Below are positions 8,174 to 17,097 of a stretch of DNA of 64,000 nucleotides, piece by piece (position 1 is the stretch's first letter; each line of letters starts with the position of its first letter). Below the pieces are notes generated by a model, which worked only from the letters and a program-made list of their open reading frames with translations, did not search any database and had not been told where the DNA came from. The position numbers were made by a program, and so were the translations under genes. Source of the stretch: Streptomyces erythrochromogenes (GTDB lineage Bacteria; Actinomycetota; Actinomycetes; Streptomycetales; Streptomycetaceae); the NCBI RefSeq assembly GCF_036170895.1, contig NZ_CP108036.1, forward strand, positions 2,294,001 through 2,358,000, read 5' to 3'.

Positions 8174-8642
8174 GCCCAGCCCCCCTCGTACACGGAGTGG
8201 CGATCATAGGACGCAAGGCAACCGAACCGGCAGACCGCGTGCCTGCCCACGGGGAGAATTCAGGATCTACGGACTCCGACCGGAATCATCGGCAACGGCG
8301 ACTGTTCAACGTCCGTTCTGGCACGATGGGCCGCGACAGCAGGCAGTGGGTGTACCCCGCAGGAACCCGGTCGGGCGCGACCTGGAGGCCCTCCAGTCGG
8401 AGTCGGGCGCCCTGATGAACAACCAGCCCGGCGAGTAAGGCGGAATACCGCACCCAGCGGCTCGCGCTCACCGCGTACGTGCGCATGGCGGCGGTCGGCT
8501 TGAACCTGGAGCGGCCCCTCGTGGACGGCGGAACCTACGCCTCGCTTCGCACTCCGCCCCGGCCACGGCCACGGCCACGGCACGAGGGAGCGGCGTTCCG
8601 CCCGCCCGACAGTTCGCCCCAGAGACAGGAGCGTCACGGACC
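8174..8642. other. Gene-free interval between helicase and EcsC gene
   Basis: About 470 bp without a supportable gene. Short ORFs on both strands lack domains. A small direct repeat of GGCCAC units lies near 8561-8583 (CGGCCACGGCCACGGCCACG). The stretch should hold the divergent promoters, but I see no clear boxes. Confidence 0.5.
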
Positions 8643-9785
8643 ATGAGTGACCCGGAGTACCCGCAGCAGGCCGATCGGTTCCCGTCGGACTACGAGATCG
8701 ATGCATGGAACGCCATCCAGCAGTTCAAGGGCCGGCCGCTGTCACGAGCCATGAGGAACGCCGGTGAGCAAGTGGCCAACGGCGTCTCGATACTCGGCAA
8801 GCGCGCAGCGAAGCAACTGGAGAACCACCCTCGGGCCAAATCGGCGGTCTCACGCGGACAGGCATTCGTCGCCAAGGGCGCTCACAAGGTCGGTGCCGGG
8901 GCTCGCGGAGCCGCCGACGCCCTACCGGACTGGAGCGGCACCGCCGTGCATTCCCTACGGCAGACGGTGGGACGGGTCTCGCGGGCGGGGCTCTCCTCCA
9001 AGCGGGTGGTGGCGCTCCACAAGAAGCGCGGGCACGACGTTGCGTCACTGCGGGACCTGCGCCGCCTCGACCTCGAACAGGTCGACGCGGTCCGCGGACG
9101 AGCCGCGAGCTGGTATTTCCCGGCTGCCGCAGCGCTCTCCGGAGCCACTGCGGGACTCGTGATCTCCGGAGGGCAGCTCGTCATCGCCGCCTCCGCCGGC
9201 GCCGCGGCAGCACCTTCGGGTGGGGCGATCGCTGGTGCCTTCGTCGCCGACACCGCAGCCGTCCTCGGGCTCGCGTCCCGCGCGGTCGGCCAGGTCTCGC
9301 TGTTCTACGGCTACGACCCCGAGGAACCTGCCGAGAAGCTCTTCGTGCTGTCGGTGGTCAACGCCGGGACGGCGAGCTCGGCCACCGCCAAGAACGCCGC
9401 GATGGCCGACATCTCGCGGCTCACCCAGGCACTCTTCCGCGGGAAGGCATGGAAGGACCTGAACGAAGCAGTCGTGACCAAGGTCTCCACGGAGTTCGCG
9501 AAGGCGTTCGGATTCCGCCTCACCAAGAAGGGACTCGGCAAGGCCGTGCCCGCGGTGGGGATCGTCGTGGGAAGCACCCTCAACTGGACCACTCTGGAGG
9601 GGATCGTCGACGCCGCCGACATGGCGTACCGGCGACGGTTCCTCCTCGAGAAGTACCCGCATCTCGCCGACGAGGAGGCATCCGGGCCGTTCCCCGCCGA
9701 CGGCCCTGACGTCCCCGACGACGCCGACGAGGAGATCAGTCTGCTCGGTGAGATCGTCGCGGCGGGCGGCCCCGACCTGCACTGA
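8643..9785 (+). CDS. EcsC-family protein
   Basis: A 380-residue protein. The central and C-terminal parts match the EcsC family: a hydrophobic Ala/Gly-rich segment (YFPAAAALSGATAGLV, IAASAGAAAAPSGGAIAGAF), FYGYDPEEPAEKLFVL, and a late GLGKAVPAVGIVVGSTLN with a helix-hairpin look. The N-terminal 110 residues are charged and helical. EcsC was named in Bacillus as a gene of the ecs transporter operon; its function is not established. In this setting it may associate with the membrane. It is convergent with the DUF2786 gene. Confidence 0.8.
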   Translation: MSDPEYPQQADRFPSDYEIDAWNAIQQFKGRPLSRAMRNAGEQVANGVSILGKRAAKQLENHPRAKSAVSRGQAFVAKGAHKVGAGARGAADALPDWSGTAVHSLRQTVGRVSRAGLSSKRVVALHKKRGHDVASLRDLRRLDLEQVDAVRGRAASWYFPAAAALSGATAGLVISGGQLVIAASAGAAAAPSGGAIAGAFVADTAAVLGLASRAVGQVSLFYGYDPEEPAEKLFVLSVVNAGTASSATAKNAAMADISRLTQALFRGKAWKDLNEAVVTKVSTEFAKAFGFRLTKKGLGKAVPAVGIVVGSTLNWTTLEGIVDAADMAYRRRFLLEKYPHLADEEASGPFPADGPDVPDDADEEISLLGEIVAAGGPDLH

Positions 9786-9808
9786 CCCTCTGTCCCGGCG
9801 GGACACGT

Positions 9809-9827
9809 CGTCGCCGGGCCGGCGACG
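9809..9827. terminator. Short GC hairpin between convergent genes
   Basis: CGTCGCCGG (9809-9817) and CCGGCGACG (9819-9827) pair almost without a loop, 24 bp after the EcsC stop and about 50 bp beyond the end of the convergent DUF2786 gene. No U-tract is present. A weak bidirectional terminator is the best reading. Confidence 0.35.
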
Positions 9828-9879
9828 GACGACGAGGTGTGCCGGGCCAACGGTCCCCTCGCCGTCCCTTGCCGCGCGA

Positions 9880-12210
9880 TCAGCCGGCGAGCTGCTCGGT
9901 GCGGGTGCCGGGAACGTCGGTCTGCCCGCCGATGTCGGCGCGTCGGCCGTCGACACGTCCCTGCCGGTACCCCGTTCCCTTGAACTTCGTGGGCCGGCTC
10001 TTGCCCAGCGCGGGGTACCGGTCGTTCATGCGTGCGTCCACCACGGTCGACCGGTCCGAGAGGACCAGGGCCACGCTGCGGGCCACACTTCCGGCGCCCT
10101 CCTGCTCGTACTGCGCGGCCGCCCGTGCCGTCTCCTGTGCCGCCTTGACCCGGTCGGTCACCTCACGGATGAACCCGAGCATCCACGAACGCTTGTAGGC
10201 CCGGGCGTCCTCCCCGGCCGGCCGGTACAGGCGGTCGGCGCGGTCCGCTCCGTCCAGCATCTGCAGCCGCAGGCTGGCGAACAGGACCTCGCTCGCCTGG
10301 ACGTCGGGCTCGAAACCGAAGAGGTGGACCCGCATGCGGTTCACCTTGCCTCCGGGATAGACCGAGCGGCAGCGCATGGCCTCGGCGATCCAGCTGAGCA
10401 GCCGCCGCATCTCCTTGGCATAGGGCGGGTGAACCTCGACGACCCTGTCCAAGGGTCCGACGGGCGCTTCCAGGTCGTCGAGCATGGCCTGCTCGATGCC
10501 GTACTTCGCCATGAGCTCCGTGGCCTTGGCGAGGAAGGCGCGGGCTTCCTCCTCCGTGGAGGCCCCGTCCTCCGCTTTGCGCAGCAGAGCCTTCACCTTG
10601 CCGAGCAGCTCGGGCGGAAGGCTGCCACCGGTGGTGCGGCGGCCGGGGGAAGGAGCATCCGGCCCGGCGGACGGAGCCCCGTCGGGACCGGCTTGCGGGT
10701 CGGCGCCCTCCGGTCCGCCGGTCTCGCCCGACTCGTCCGTGTCCTCTTCCTGGTCCCGGGCCATGAGGTCGGCGAGGTCCTCCGGGTCGGGAGCCGCCTC
10801 CGCCAGCCCGGCCAGGGCCCAGCGCCGGTAGGCCTTGGCATCGTCCTCGCGTACGAGGGCGCGGACCGCCCGGAGGGTACGCACAGCTCCCTCCGGGTGG
10901 ATGGTCAGGAATTCCAGCCGCGCATGGCCGAGTTGTGCCAGCGCGAGAAGCGCGCACAGGTCGAACGCACTGTCCGGGTCGTACGGCACGTCGATGCCGG
11001 GTTCGGGATACCAGTCCGCCGACTCGTCGGTCTCGTCGAACAAACCCTCGAACAGGGAGAGGCCCGGGACCGTCACGTCGTCGCCGCCGGTGCGGACACG
11101 GACGACGGAGGCCGATGGCCGACCCGAGTAGGCGAGCGCGGCCGCCTTCTCCTGCGGGGAGGCGACGATGTGGTACCAGACGGGCATGGAGCCCCGCATG
11201 CCCTGCCAGGTCGCTTCTCCCCGCTCGCGGCGCTCACGGGCCTGCCGCGCCACGTCCGCGCTCACCGCCTCGTCCGTCCATGCGTCAGCGTCCGGCTGCC
11301 GTTGCCAGTCGAGAAACACGTCCAGGTAGTCGACGGCAGTGCGGTGCGAGCCGGGCCGGCTGCCGTCCAGCAGCGCACGCTCCGCGGCCGACAGGGCCTC
11401 GACGACGGGCTGGAGCACCAGCGTGGCATAGCGCTTGACGGCCTCGGACAGTTCCGCCAGGAAGGCCCGTGTGGCCTCGGACCCGGTCTCCTGCTGGCTT
11501 CTGCGCCACGCTTCGAGCTGGTCGGCGCAGGCCTGCTGTTCGGCCAGCCACCTCAGGTGCCCCGCGCCCTGGAGGTGCTCCTCGCGCAGCAGGACGGCAT
11601 CCTCCACGGCGGCGAGCGTTCGCGGCGACCTGAGTACCGCGTGGGCCAGGAGCCTGAGCGGTTCGGGTTCCGAGGCGAAGAACTCGGCGGGTGTGAGAAG
11701 CGCACGGCCATGCCGTCGCGGCGCCTGCTCGGGCTCGTCGATGCCCCCGCTCCGGGGAATCTCCGCCGACCAGCGGGAGCGCCACTCGGTGAAGTCCTGT
11801 TCGGGATCATCGCTGGCCGGCTGATGCCGTCGCCACCACCACAGGGCCAACTCCTCCCATGCCGCGGCGTTCCAGGACCAGACGGCCGGCTCGCCCCCGG
11901 CCGCCAGCCGTGAACGCAAGGCTCGGGTCACTCCCGCCAGGTCGTGGCGGTGCCCGCCGGGAATCAGGCGCTCGAGCCAGTGGACGGTCTCCGCCACGGG
12001 CTGGGTGCGCGCCTCGTCCGCGGCGACCCTGACCACGGTGAGCGCCGCGGCCAGGCGGAGCTCTCCCAGATCCGCCGGCAGGAGCTCGTACAGATCCGGG
12101 CCGGCGCTCTCCAGCGCGTCCGCAAGGTCCTGGATCCTGCCTTCGATCCACTCCTTGCGCGCCTGCCGGAACTCAACCGCCGAGGGCCCGTCCACGCGGC
12201 CGTACGTCAT
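9880..12210 (-). CDS. DUF2786-domain protein with long N-terminal region
   Basis: A 776-residue protein. Residues about 535-580 (LPPELLGKVKALLRKAED, then STEEEARAFLAKATELMAKYGI) are a clear DUF2786 domain; the section after it (ICR-like LLSWIAEAMRCRSVYP, VHLFGFEPDVQASEVLFASL) is the region that usually accompanies DUF2786 in phage and actinobacterial proteins. The first 500 residues are helical and unfamiliar (WLERLIPGGHRHDLAG, AAWEELALWWWRRHQ) and are joined by a low-complexity Gly/Asp/Pro linker. Function is unknown; DUF2786 proteins are often phage- or island-borne. It is convergent with EcsC and divergent from the Rad50-like gene. Confidence 0.75.
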   Translation of the reverse strand: MTYGRVDGPSAVEFRQARKEWIEGRIQDLADALESAGPDLYELLPADLGELRLAAALTVVRVAADEARTQPVAETVHWLERLIPGGHRHDLAGVTRALRSRLAAGGEPAVWSWNAAAWEELALWWWRRHQPASDDPEQDFTEWRSRWSAEIPRSGGIDEPEQAPRRHGRALLTPAEFFASEPEPLRLLAHAVLRSPRTLAAVEDAVLLREEHLQGAGHLRWLAEQQACADQLEAWRRSQQETGSEATRAFLAELSEAVKRYATLVLQPVVEALSAAERALLDGSRPGSHRTAVDYLDVFLDWQRQPDADAWTDEAVSADVARQARERRERGEATWQGMRGSMPVWYHIVASPQEKAAALAYSGRPSASVVRVRTGGDDVTVPGLSLFEGLFDETDESADWYPEPGIDVPYDPDSAFDLCALLALAQLGHARLEFLTIHPEGAVRTLRAVRALVREDDAKAYRRWALAGLAEAAPDPEDLADLMARDQEEDTDESGETGGPEGADPQAGPDGAPSAGPDAPSPGRRTTGGSLPPELLGKVKALLRKAEDGASTEEEARAFLAKATELMAKYGIEQAMLDDLEAPVGPLDRVVEVHPPYAKEMRRLLSWIAEAMRCRSVYPGGKVNRMRVHLFGFEPDVQASEVLFASLRLQMLDGADRADRLYRPAGEDARAYKRSWMLGFIREVTDRVKAAQETARAAAQYEQEGAGSVARSVALVLSDRSTVVDARMNDRYPALGKSRPTKFKGTGYRQGRVDGRRADIGGQTDVPGTRTEQLAG

Positions 12211-12496
12211 GTGTTTCCCCTCCCCGAATCCCCACCCACATAAGAGAGATCATCCCAGGAAGAGGGCGCGAGCGATCACAGTCCCGCGCCCCATCGCCGG
12301 CCACGGCAGTTTGGTCCAGGCAACCGGGGCACCCGTACCGCCACTATCGGGTACTTCGTGCACACAGTTCCGAATTCGCGGGAACGTAAATCCACGTTGA
12401 CGCTGCTGACACGTGCTCGCCATGCTCGGTGCGCCGGCGCTGCGAGTCATCAGTCCGCGAGGCACCCTCCAACACGCCCAGCCCAAGGAGTCGCCC

Positions 12497-14914
12497 ATGC
12501 CCGATCAGCGCTCTGCCTCTCTGCACGCCCTCCTCCTCGCCCGCCTGGACGAATCCGGCCTCGCACCGGAGGTGCAGGAGCTGCTGCGCGAACTGCTCCC
12601 CGACGAGCCGGCCAGGGGGACCGGCGGACGCGCCCAACCGGTCCAGCTGCGGTCCATCACCGCGGGCGGCTGGCGCGGTATCGGACCGCGCACCACGCTC
12701 GAACTGCCGCCGGGTCCCGGCCTGGTGGTCGTCGCGGGCCCCAACGGCTCCGGCAAGTCGAGCTTCGCCGAGGCAGCAGAGACGGCGATCACGGGGCGCA
12801 ACTCCCGGTGGGAGGGGCGACGGGCCTCCGACTGGCAGAAGGGCTGGCGCAACCTGCACAGCCCCGACGTCACGCCCGAGGTCGGTGTCGAGCTCACCGT
12901 CGGCGAGCGGGGCGAGGCCGTCACCGTCCGGCGGACCTGGTTCGGGGTCAAGGTCACCGATGCCCGGACCGAGGTCGAGGCCGCCGACCGCTCCGAGCGG
13001 AAGTTCGAGGAGGTCATCGACCCGGAGGCGCTGGACCTGGCCCGCCCCTTCCTGCCGTACAGCGAACTCGGCTCGATGATCAACGGCACGCTCGGCGGGC
13101 TGCACGACGCCTTCTTCAAGCTCCTCGGTCTGGAGCTGCTCGCCGACTTCGACGGCAGGGTCAAGGACGCCTCCGGCGAGTGCGAGCAGACGATCAAACA
13201 CGCGGACGCGCTCACCGCGGACCTGCTCGCCGAGCTGCCCACGCTCGACGACCCCCGCGCCCGCGAGGCCGCACAGGCACTGTCGGGAAGCACGACCGAC
13301 CTGCACCGGGTGCGGGCGCTGCTGGAGCGCGGTGACCGGGCAGCCGAGTCCGAACTGGCCCGGCTGCGCCAGTACGCCGGCCTGGACGAGCTGGACCTGC
13401 GGGAGGTCGGCACGGCCGTCGCGCGGCTGCGGGAGGCCGCCGCGCATGCCGAGGAGACCCGGTACGGCCAGGCTGAAGAGGCCCATCGCCTGGCTGAACT
13501 CCTGGAAGCGGCTCTGGCGCAGCAGCGGCGCTCGCAGGCCACGGACTGCCCGGTCTGCGGCGCGGAGCAACGGCTAGACCAGGCGTGGGCCGAACGCGCG
13601 CGTGCCGAGGTGGACCGGCTCAGGACGGAGGCCGCGGACGCGGCGGCTGCCCGGCAGAAGGTGACGGACGCGGTGCGGGCCGCCCACGGCCTCGTACAGC
13701 CGGTACCGGTGTGGCTGAGGGGAGAGACGCCCGCATTCGCCTCGGTGTGGCAAGAGTGGGCGCAGTGCAGGGATGTCACCCATCCCCGGGAGCTGGCCGA
13801 TCGCATCCAGCGCGCCGCGACCACCCTGGACGACGCCTGCCGGCAGCTGCGGGAGAACGCCGTCCGGCAGCTCGCCGAACACGACGGTGTCTGGCAGCCG
13901 ACAGCCGTGCGGCTCGCGGAGTGGCTGGGGGTGGCAACGGCGGCCGAGAGCGCCCGCGAGCGGCGCAAACACCTGCGCAAGGGCCGCTCCTGGCTGCGGC
14001 CGATCATCGACGAACTGCGCGACGAGCGTCTGCGGCCCTTCGCCCAGCAGTCCCAGGAGGTGTGGCAGCAACTGTGCGAACACAGCAGCGTCACCCTCGG
14101 CTCCGTGACGCTCGCCGGTACCCCGGGCCGCGGCAAGGTCGAATTGGACGTCTCCGTGGACGACATGTCCGCACCCGCCTACAGCGTGATGAGCCAGGGC
14201 GAGCTGCACTCACTCGCGCTCTCCCTGTTCCTGCCGCGCGCCACCCACGCGGCCAGCCCGTTCGGCTTCCTCGTGATCGACGACCCCGTGCAGTCCATGG
14301 ACCCCGAGAAGGTGGAAGGTCTGGCTCGGGTCCTGGACGCCTGCGCCCGCGACCGACAGGTGATCGTGTTCACCCACGACACCCGGCTCCAGCAGGCCAT
14401 CGCCCACCTCGGCATCGAGGCGACCGTCCTGCGCATCACCCGTCAGACCGACTCGGTGGTGGGTGTGGAGACCCTCTCCGACCCGATGGAGCAGGCACTC
14501 ACGGAAGCGCGGGCCGTCTCCCTCGACCCCGGCCTGCCGCAGGACGTGGCCGACCACGTGCTCCCCGCCATGTGCCGGGTGGTGGTCGAGGCGGCCTGCC
14601 TGGAGACGGCGCGCCGCAGGCTCCGCGACGAGGAGGGGCTCGGTCTGCGGGCCGTGGAGGAACGCGTCGGCTCCTTGGAGCGCACCAAGACGTACGTGGC
14701 CCTCGCCCTCCTGGGCGACGCGGGCCGGCACGCCCGGGAAGCCGTCGAACGGATCCACCCCGGAGGGTGGACGCTGATCGAATCCTTCAACTCCGGCTCA
14801 CACGGCCCGCTCCCGACGGTCGACGACCGCAAGCGGCTGGTGCGCCGTACCGAGGCACTCGCCAAGGCCATCCGGAGCACGACGGGAACTCATGGTTCGG
14901 GGGGCGCCCGATGA
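12497..14914 (+). CDS. Rad50/RecF-like AAA ATPase with zinc hook
   Basis: An 805-residue SMC-type ATPase. Walker A GPNGSGKSS is at residues 81-89. A CPVC pair sits at 351-354 between helical arms (a zinc-hook-like turn). The ABC signature MSQGELHSLALS is at about 565 and Walker B FLVIDDPVQSMD at about 590-601, followed by the H-loop FTHDTRL. The ATG at 12497 is preceded by AAGGAG at a spacing of six; an upstream in-frame extension lacks support. It overlaps the next small gene by ATGA. Such compact Rad50-like ATPases form the sensor half of several two-gene defence systems (Septu, PARIS and others are built this way); the present pair does not match one I can name. Confidence 0.85.
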   Translation: MPDQRSASLHALLLARLDESGLAPEVQELLRELLPDEPARGTGGRAQPVQLRSITAGGWRGIGPRTTLELPPGPGLVVVAGPNGSGKSSFAEAAETAITGRNSRWEGRRASDWQKGWRNLHSPDVTPEVGVELTVGERGEAVTVRRTWFGVKVTDARTEVEAADRSERKFEEVIDPEALDLARPFLPYSELGSMINGTLGGLHDAFFKLLGLELLADFDGRVKDASGECEQTIKHADALTADLLAELPTLDDPRAREAAQALSGSTTDLHRVRALLERGDRAAESELARLRQYAGLDELDLREVGTAVARLREAAAHAEETRYGQAEEAHRLAELLEAALAQQRRSQATDCPVCGAEQRLDQAWAERARAEVDRLRTEAADAAAARQKVTDAVRAAHGLVQPVPVWLRGETPAFASVWQEWAQCRDVTHPRELADRIQRAATTLDDACRQLRENAVRQLAEHDGVWQPTAVRLAEWLGVATAAESARERRKHLRKGRSWLRPIIDELRDERLRPFAQQSQEVWQQLCEHSSVTLGSVTLAGTPGRGKVELDVSVDDMSAPAYSVMSQGELHSLALSLFLPRATHAASPFGFLVIDDPVQSMDPEKVEGLARVLDACARDRQVIVFTHDTRLQQAIAHLGIEATVLRITRQTDSVVGVETLSDPMEQALTEARAVSLDPGLPQDVADHVLPAMCRVVVEAACLETARRRLRDEEGLGLRAVEERVGSLERTKTYVALALLGDAGRHAREAVERIHPGGWTLIESFNSGSHGPLPTVDDRKRLVRRTEALAKAIRSTTGTHGSGGAR

Positions 14915-15309
14915 GCACGTCCCCCGGTTCCCTGGTGACCGCCGCACGCGGCCTCGTGCAACCCGCCCCCAGCACCGTGCACACCCTGGCCCCCGGACTG
15001 CGCGCCCGCGCTGCGGCGGTCCTGCTCCGCATGGCACTCGATCAGGCACTGGACGCCTACTGGCGGCGGGTCACCCCGTCCATGACCCGGATCGGCAAGC
15101 ACCGGATGCTCTGCCTGGAGTGGTACGCAGGCCAGGACACCGCCCGGCGCTGCCGCACCACCTGGTCGGCGCTCAGCGCGGCGTGCCACTACCGGACCTG
15201 TGAACTGCCGCCCGGGCCGGCGGAGATCCGCACGCGACTGCTGGAGGTGACCGGCCTTCTCTCGGCATTGGGCGTCGCGGACGGACGAGAAGGCGTCGCG
15301 GACGGCTGA
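14911..15309 (+). CDS. Small helical partner of the Rad50-like ATPase
   Basis: A 132-residue protein whose start overlaps the stop of the ATPase gene (ATGA), so the two are translationally coupled. It is alpha-helical: ARAAAVLLRMALDQALDAYW, MLCLEWYAG, then SALSAACHYRTCELPPGPAE. The R...S.ACH.R.CELPP section recalls a HEPN-like helical region found with some AAA ATPases, but the canonical RxxxxxH spacing is not certain. No nuclease motif of PD-(D/E)XK, HNH or TOPRIM type is visible. It may be the effector or an adaptor of the ATPase; I do not recognise a characterised family. Confidence 0.7.
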   Translation: MSTSPGSLVTAARGLVQPAPSTVHTLAPGLRARAAAVLLRMALDQALDAYWRRVTPSMTRIGKHRMLCLEWYAGQDTARRCRTTWSALSAACHYRTCELPPGPAEIRTRLLEVTGLLSALGVADGREGVADG

Positions 15310-15337
15310 ACCGGCTTCGTTCGGCTGCGTCAGCCCA

Positions 15338-17014
15338 TCACAGCGCCCACTCCTTGACCAGAAGGGCGACCAGCTGACTCTGCTGGGCGTCCAGCACCTC
15401 CGGCGTCCAGTCCTCGTACTGGAGCACCTGGCTGGTCAGGGCGAAGGGCACCGCGCCACTGCGTCCGGTGAAGTATTTGGCCTTCTTCGCGGTGAAGTCG
15501 TAGTTCTGGGCGGCGGAGTTCTTCACTCGGTTGAGCAGGACCAGGTTGCCGAGCCTATGGGTCCAGTACGCGCGCTGGTCCTCGTCGAACAGGTTCGTCC
15601 ACCGCGAACCGGCCTGGGGGTTCTGGGGCAGGACGTGCTCGACGGTGATGAGCGGAAGGTCGTACCTCACACCGTGGGCCTCGGAGAGTATCTCGTCGAC
15701 GCGGAGCAGCACGTACTTGCGGATCTTGCCGACGAGGTACAGCTCGCCTTCGAGACGGGCACGGGTGTCGGCCTTCTCGGCCTCCGTGAGTTCGAACGCG
15801 GGCGAGTCCAGGCCCTGGCCCTGGTCGAGCTGGCGGAGCAGTTCCGCGTAGCGCGTCACGCGTGGGGTGGTGTAGACGCGGCGGATGAACATGCTGGCGG
15901 ACAGTCGTTCCAGCGCGCGGAGGAAGCGATCGAGCCATTCCGGGTCGTGCTCGTGGTTGCGCAGCGCCCAGAGCGCGGCCGGTCGCCAGTCGTTGTTGTC
16001 GGTCTGCTGGAGCCGCTTGAACCAGGCGTTGACCTGCTCGGTGCCGGACGACGCCTCATAGCGCGCGTCGCGGATCTGGGCGTACGCATCGGCGTACGGG
16101 ACGACGACGTCGTTGACGAAGACGTCCGCCCTGTCCGGCAGGTAGCGGTCGAGTACCTGCTTGGGGAACTCCTTGAGCAGTTCCCTCTCGGCCCGCTTCT
16201 TCTCGTAGATCATGCGCAGGTGGAGGAAGAGGTCGGCGAAGTCGTCCCTGCCGAGGATCTCTTCGGCGTCCTCCCACTTGCGGGCGCAGCTGGCCGACTC
16301 CTCCGGGTCCTCCAGGGCCCCGATGATCTGCGACTTGAAGATGTCGGTAGGGGACAGATCCAGGCCGCGGGAGTTCATCACGCTGAAGATGCGGTGCGCG
16401 CTCTCCAGGTCGGGGGTGGCGACCACGACCAGGAAGGTCCGCTCGCCGAGCATTCTCACCAGGCCGAGGCGGCGTTCCTCGGACCAGCCCTCCAGCTCAC
16501 TGTGCAGGGCAGCCGTGTTGTCCCGGACGGCCTTCTGCGCGTCCGTCGCCAACGTGGTCCTGTCCAGTGCGATGAGCATGCCGACGGCGCCACCGGTCTG
16601 GACATACTTGTGGAAGAAGTCTGCGTCCCGCTGCCGGTGCCTCAGCCGAGGCTGGGGCTTCCTGCCGAGGATCGGGTCACCGGGCTGGTTGATCAGCTTG
16701 TGCAGGGCTTCCCGCAGTTCGGCTTCGGCCGTCAGGTCACGCAGCACCGACAACAGGATCGTGAGCGTGGTCAGACGCTGCTGGCCGTCGATGACTTCGG
16801 CTCTCGGCTGTCCGCTCTCCTTGACGAGGACCAGCGAGCCGAGGAAGTACGGCTCGACGGTGCCCCGCTCCAGTGCCTCTCCGAGGTCGGTGAGCAGCTG
16901 GACGGCCTGCTCCTCCTGCCAGGCATAGGGGCGCTGGTAGTCCGGGATCCGGAAGTCGTAGTCACTGCTGAAGACTTTGTGGAGGGGCATCTCGTGCGCT
17001 TCGAGCTTCTGCAT
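15338..17014 (-). CDS. GmrSD-like DUF262/DUF1524 (HNH) restriction protein
   Basis: A 558-residue protein starting MQKLEAHEMPL; the longer ORF adds 49 unlikely residues. Residues 15-250 are a DUF262 domain (FRIPDYQRPYAWQEEQA; IDGQQRLTTL at 75-84, the DGQQR motif implicated in NTP hydrolysis). The C-terminal DUF1524 domain carries the HNH-type nuclease motif TVEHVLPQNP (His about 460) and GNLVLLNRVKNS. This is the one-polypeptide GmrSD architecture, a type IV enzyme family that cuts glucosylated or otherwise modified phage DNA. It is divergent from mcrB with 83 bp between, putting two modification-dependent systems on one promoter region. The modification recognised cannot be told. Confidence 0.88.
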   Translation of the reverse strand: MQKLEAHEMPLHKVFSSDYDFRIPDYQRPYAWQEEQAVQLLTDLGEALERGTVEPYFLGSLVLVKESGQPRAEVIDGQQRLTTLTILLSVLRDLTAEAELREALHKLINQPGDPILGRKPQPRLRHRQRDADFFHKYVQTGGAVGMLIALDRTTLATDAQKAVRDNTAALHSELEGWSEERRLGLVRMLGERTFLVVVATPDLESAHRIFSVMNSRGLDLSPTDIFKSQIIGALEDPEESASCARKWEDAEEILGRDDFADLFLHLRMIYEKKRAERELLKEFPKQVLDRYLPDRADVFVNDVVVPYADAYAQIRDARYEASSGTEQVNAWFKRLQQTDNNDWRPAALWALRNHEHDPEWLDRFLRALERLSASMFIRRVYTTPRVTRYAELLRQLDQGQGLDSPAFELTEAEKADTRARLEGELYLVGKIRKYVLLRVDEILSEAHGVRYDLPLITVEHVLPQNPQAGSRWTNLFDEDQRAYWTHRLGNLVLLNRVKNSAAQNYDFTAKKAKYFTGRSGAVPFALTSQVLQYEDWTPEVLDAQQSQLVALLVKEWAL

Positions 17015-17097
17015 GCGGCCATCATGACGGCCTCCACCGACACCCGTTTCCCGCAGTACGCTGCGGGGCGAGAACGGACCAAGGAAAGAGATGATCC

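Noticed and set aside
8261..8643. Short ORFs in the interval before the EcsC gene
   Set aside because: No ribosome site, domain or codon bias supports any of them.
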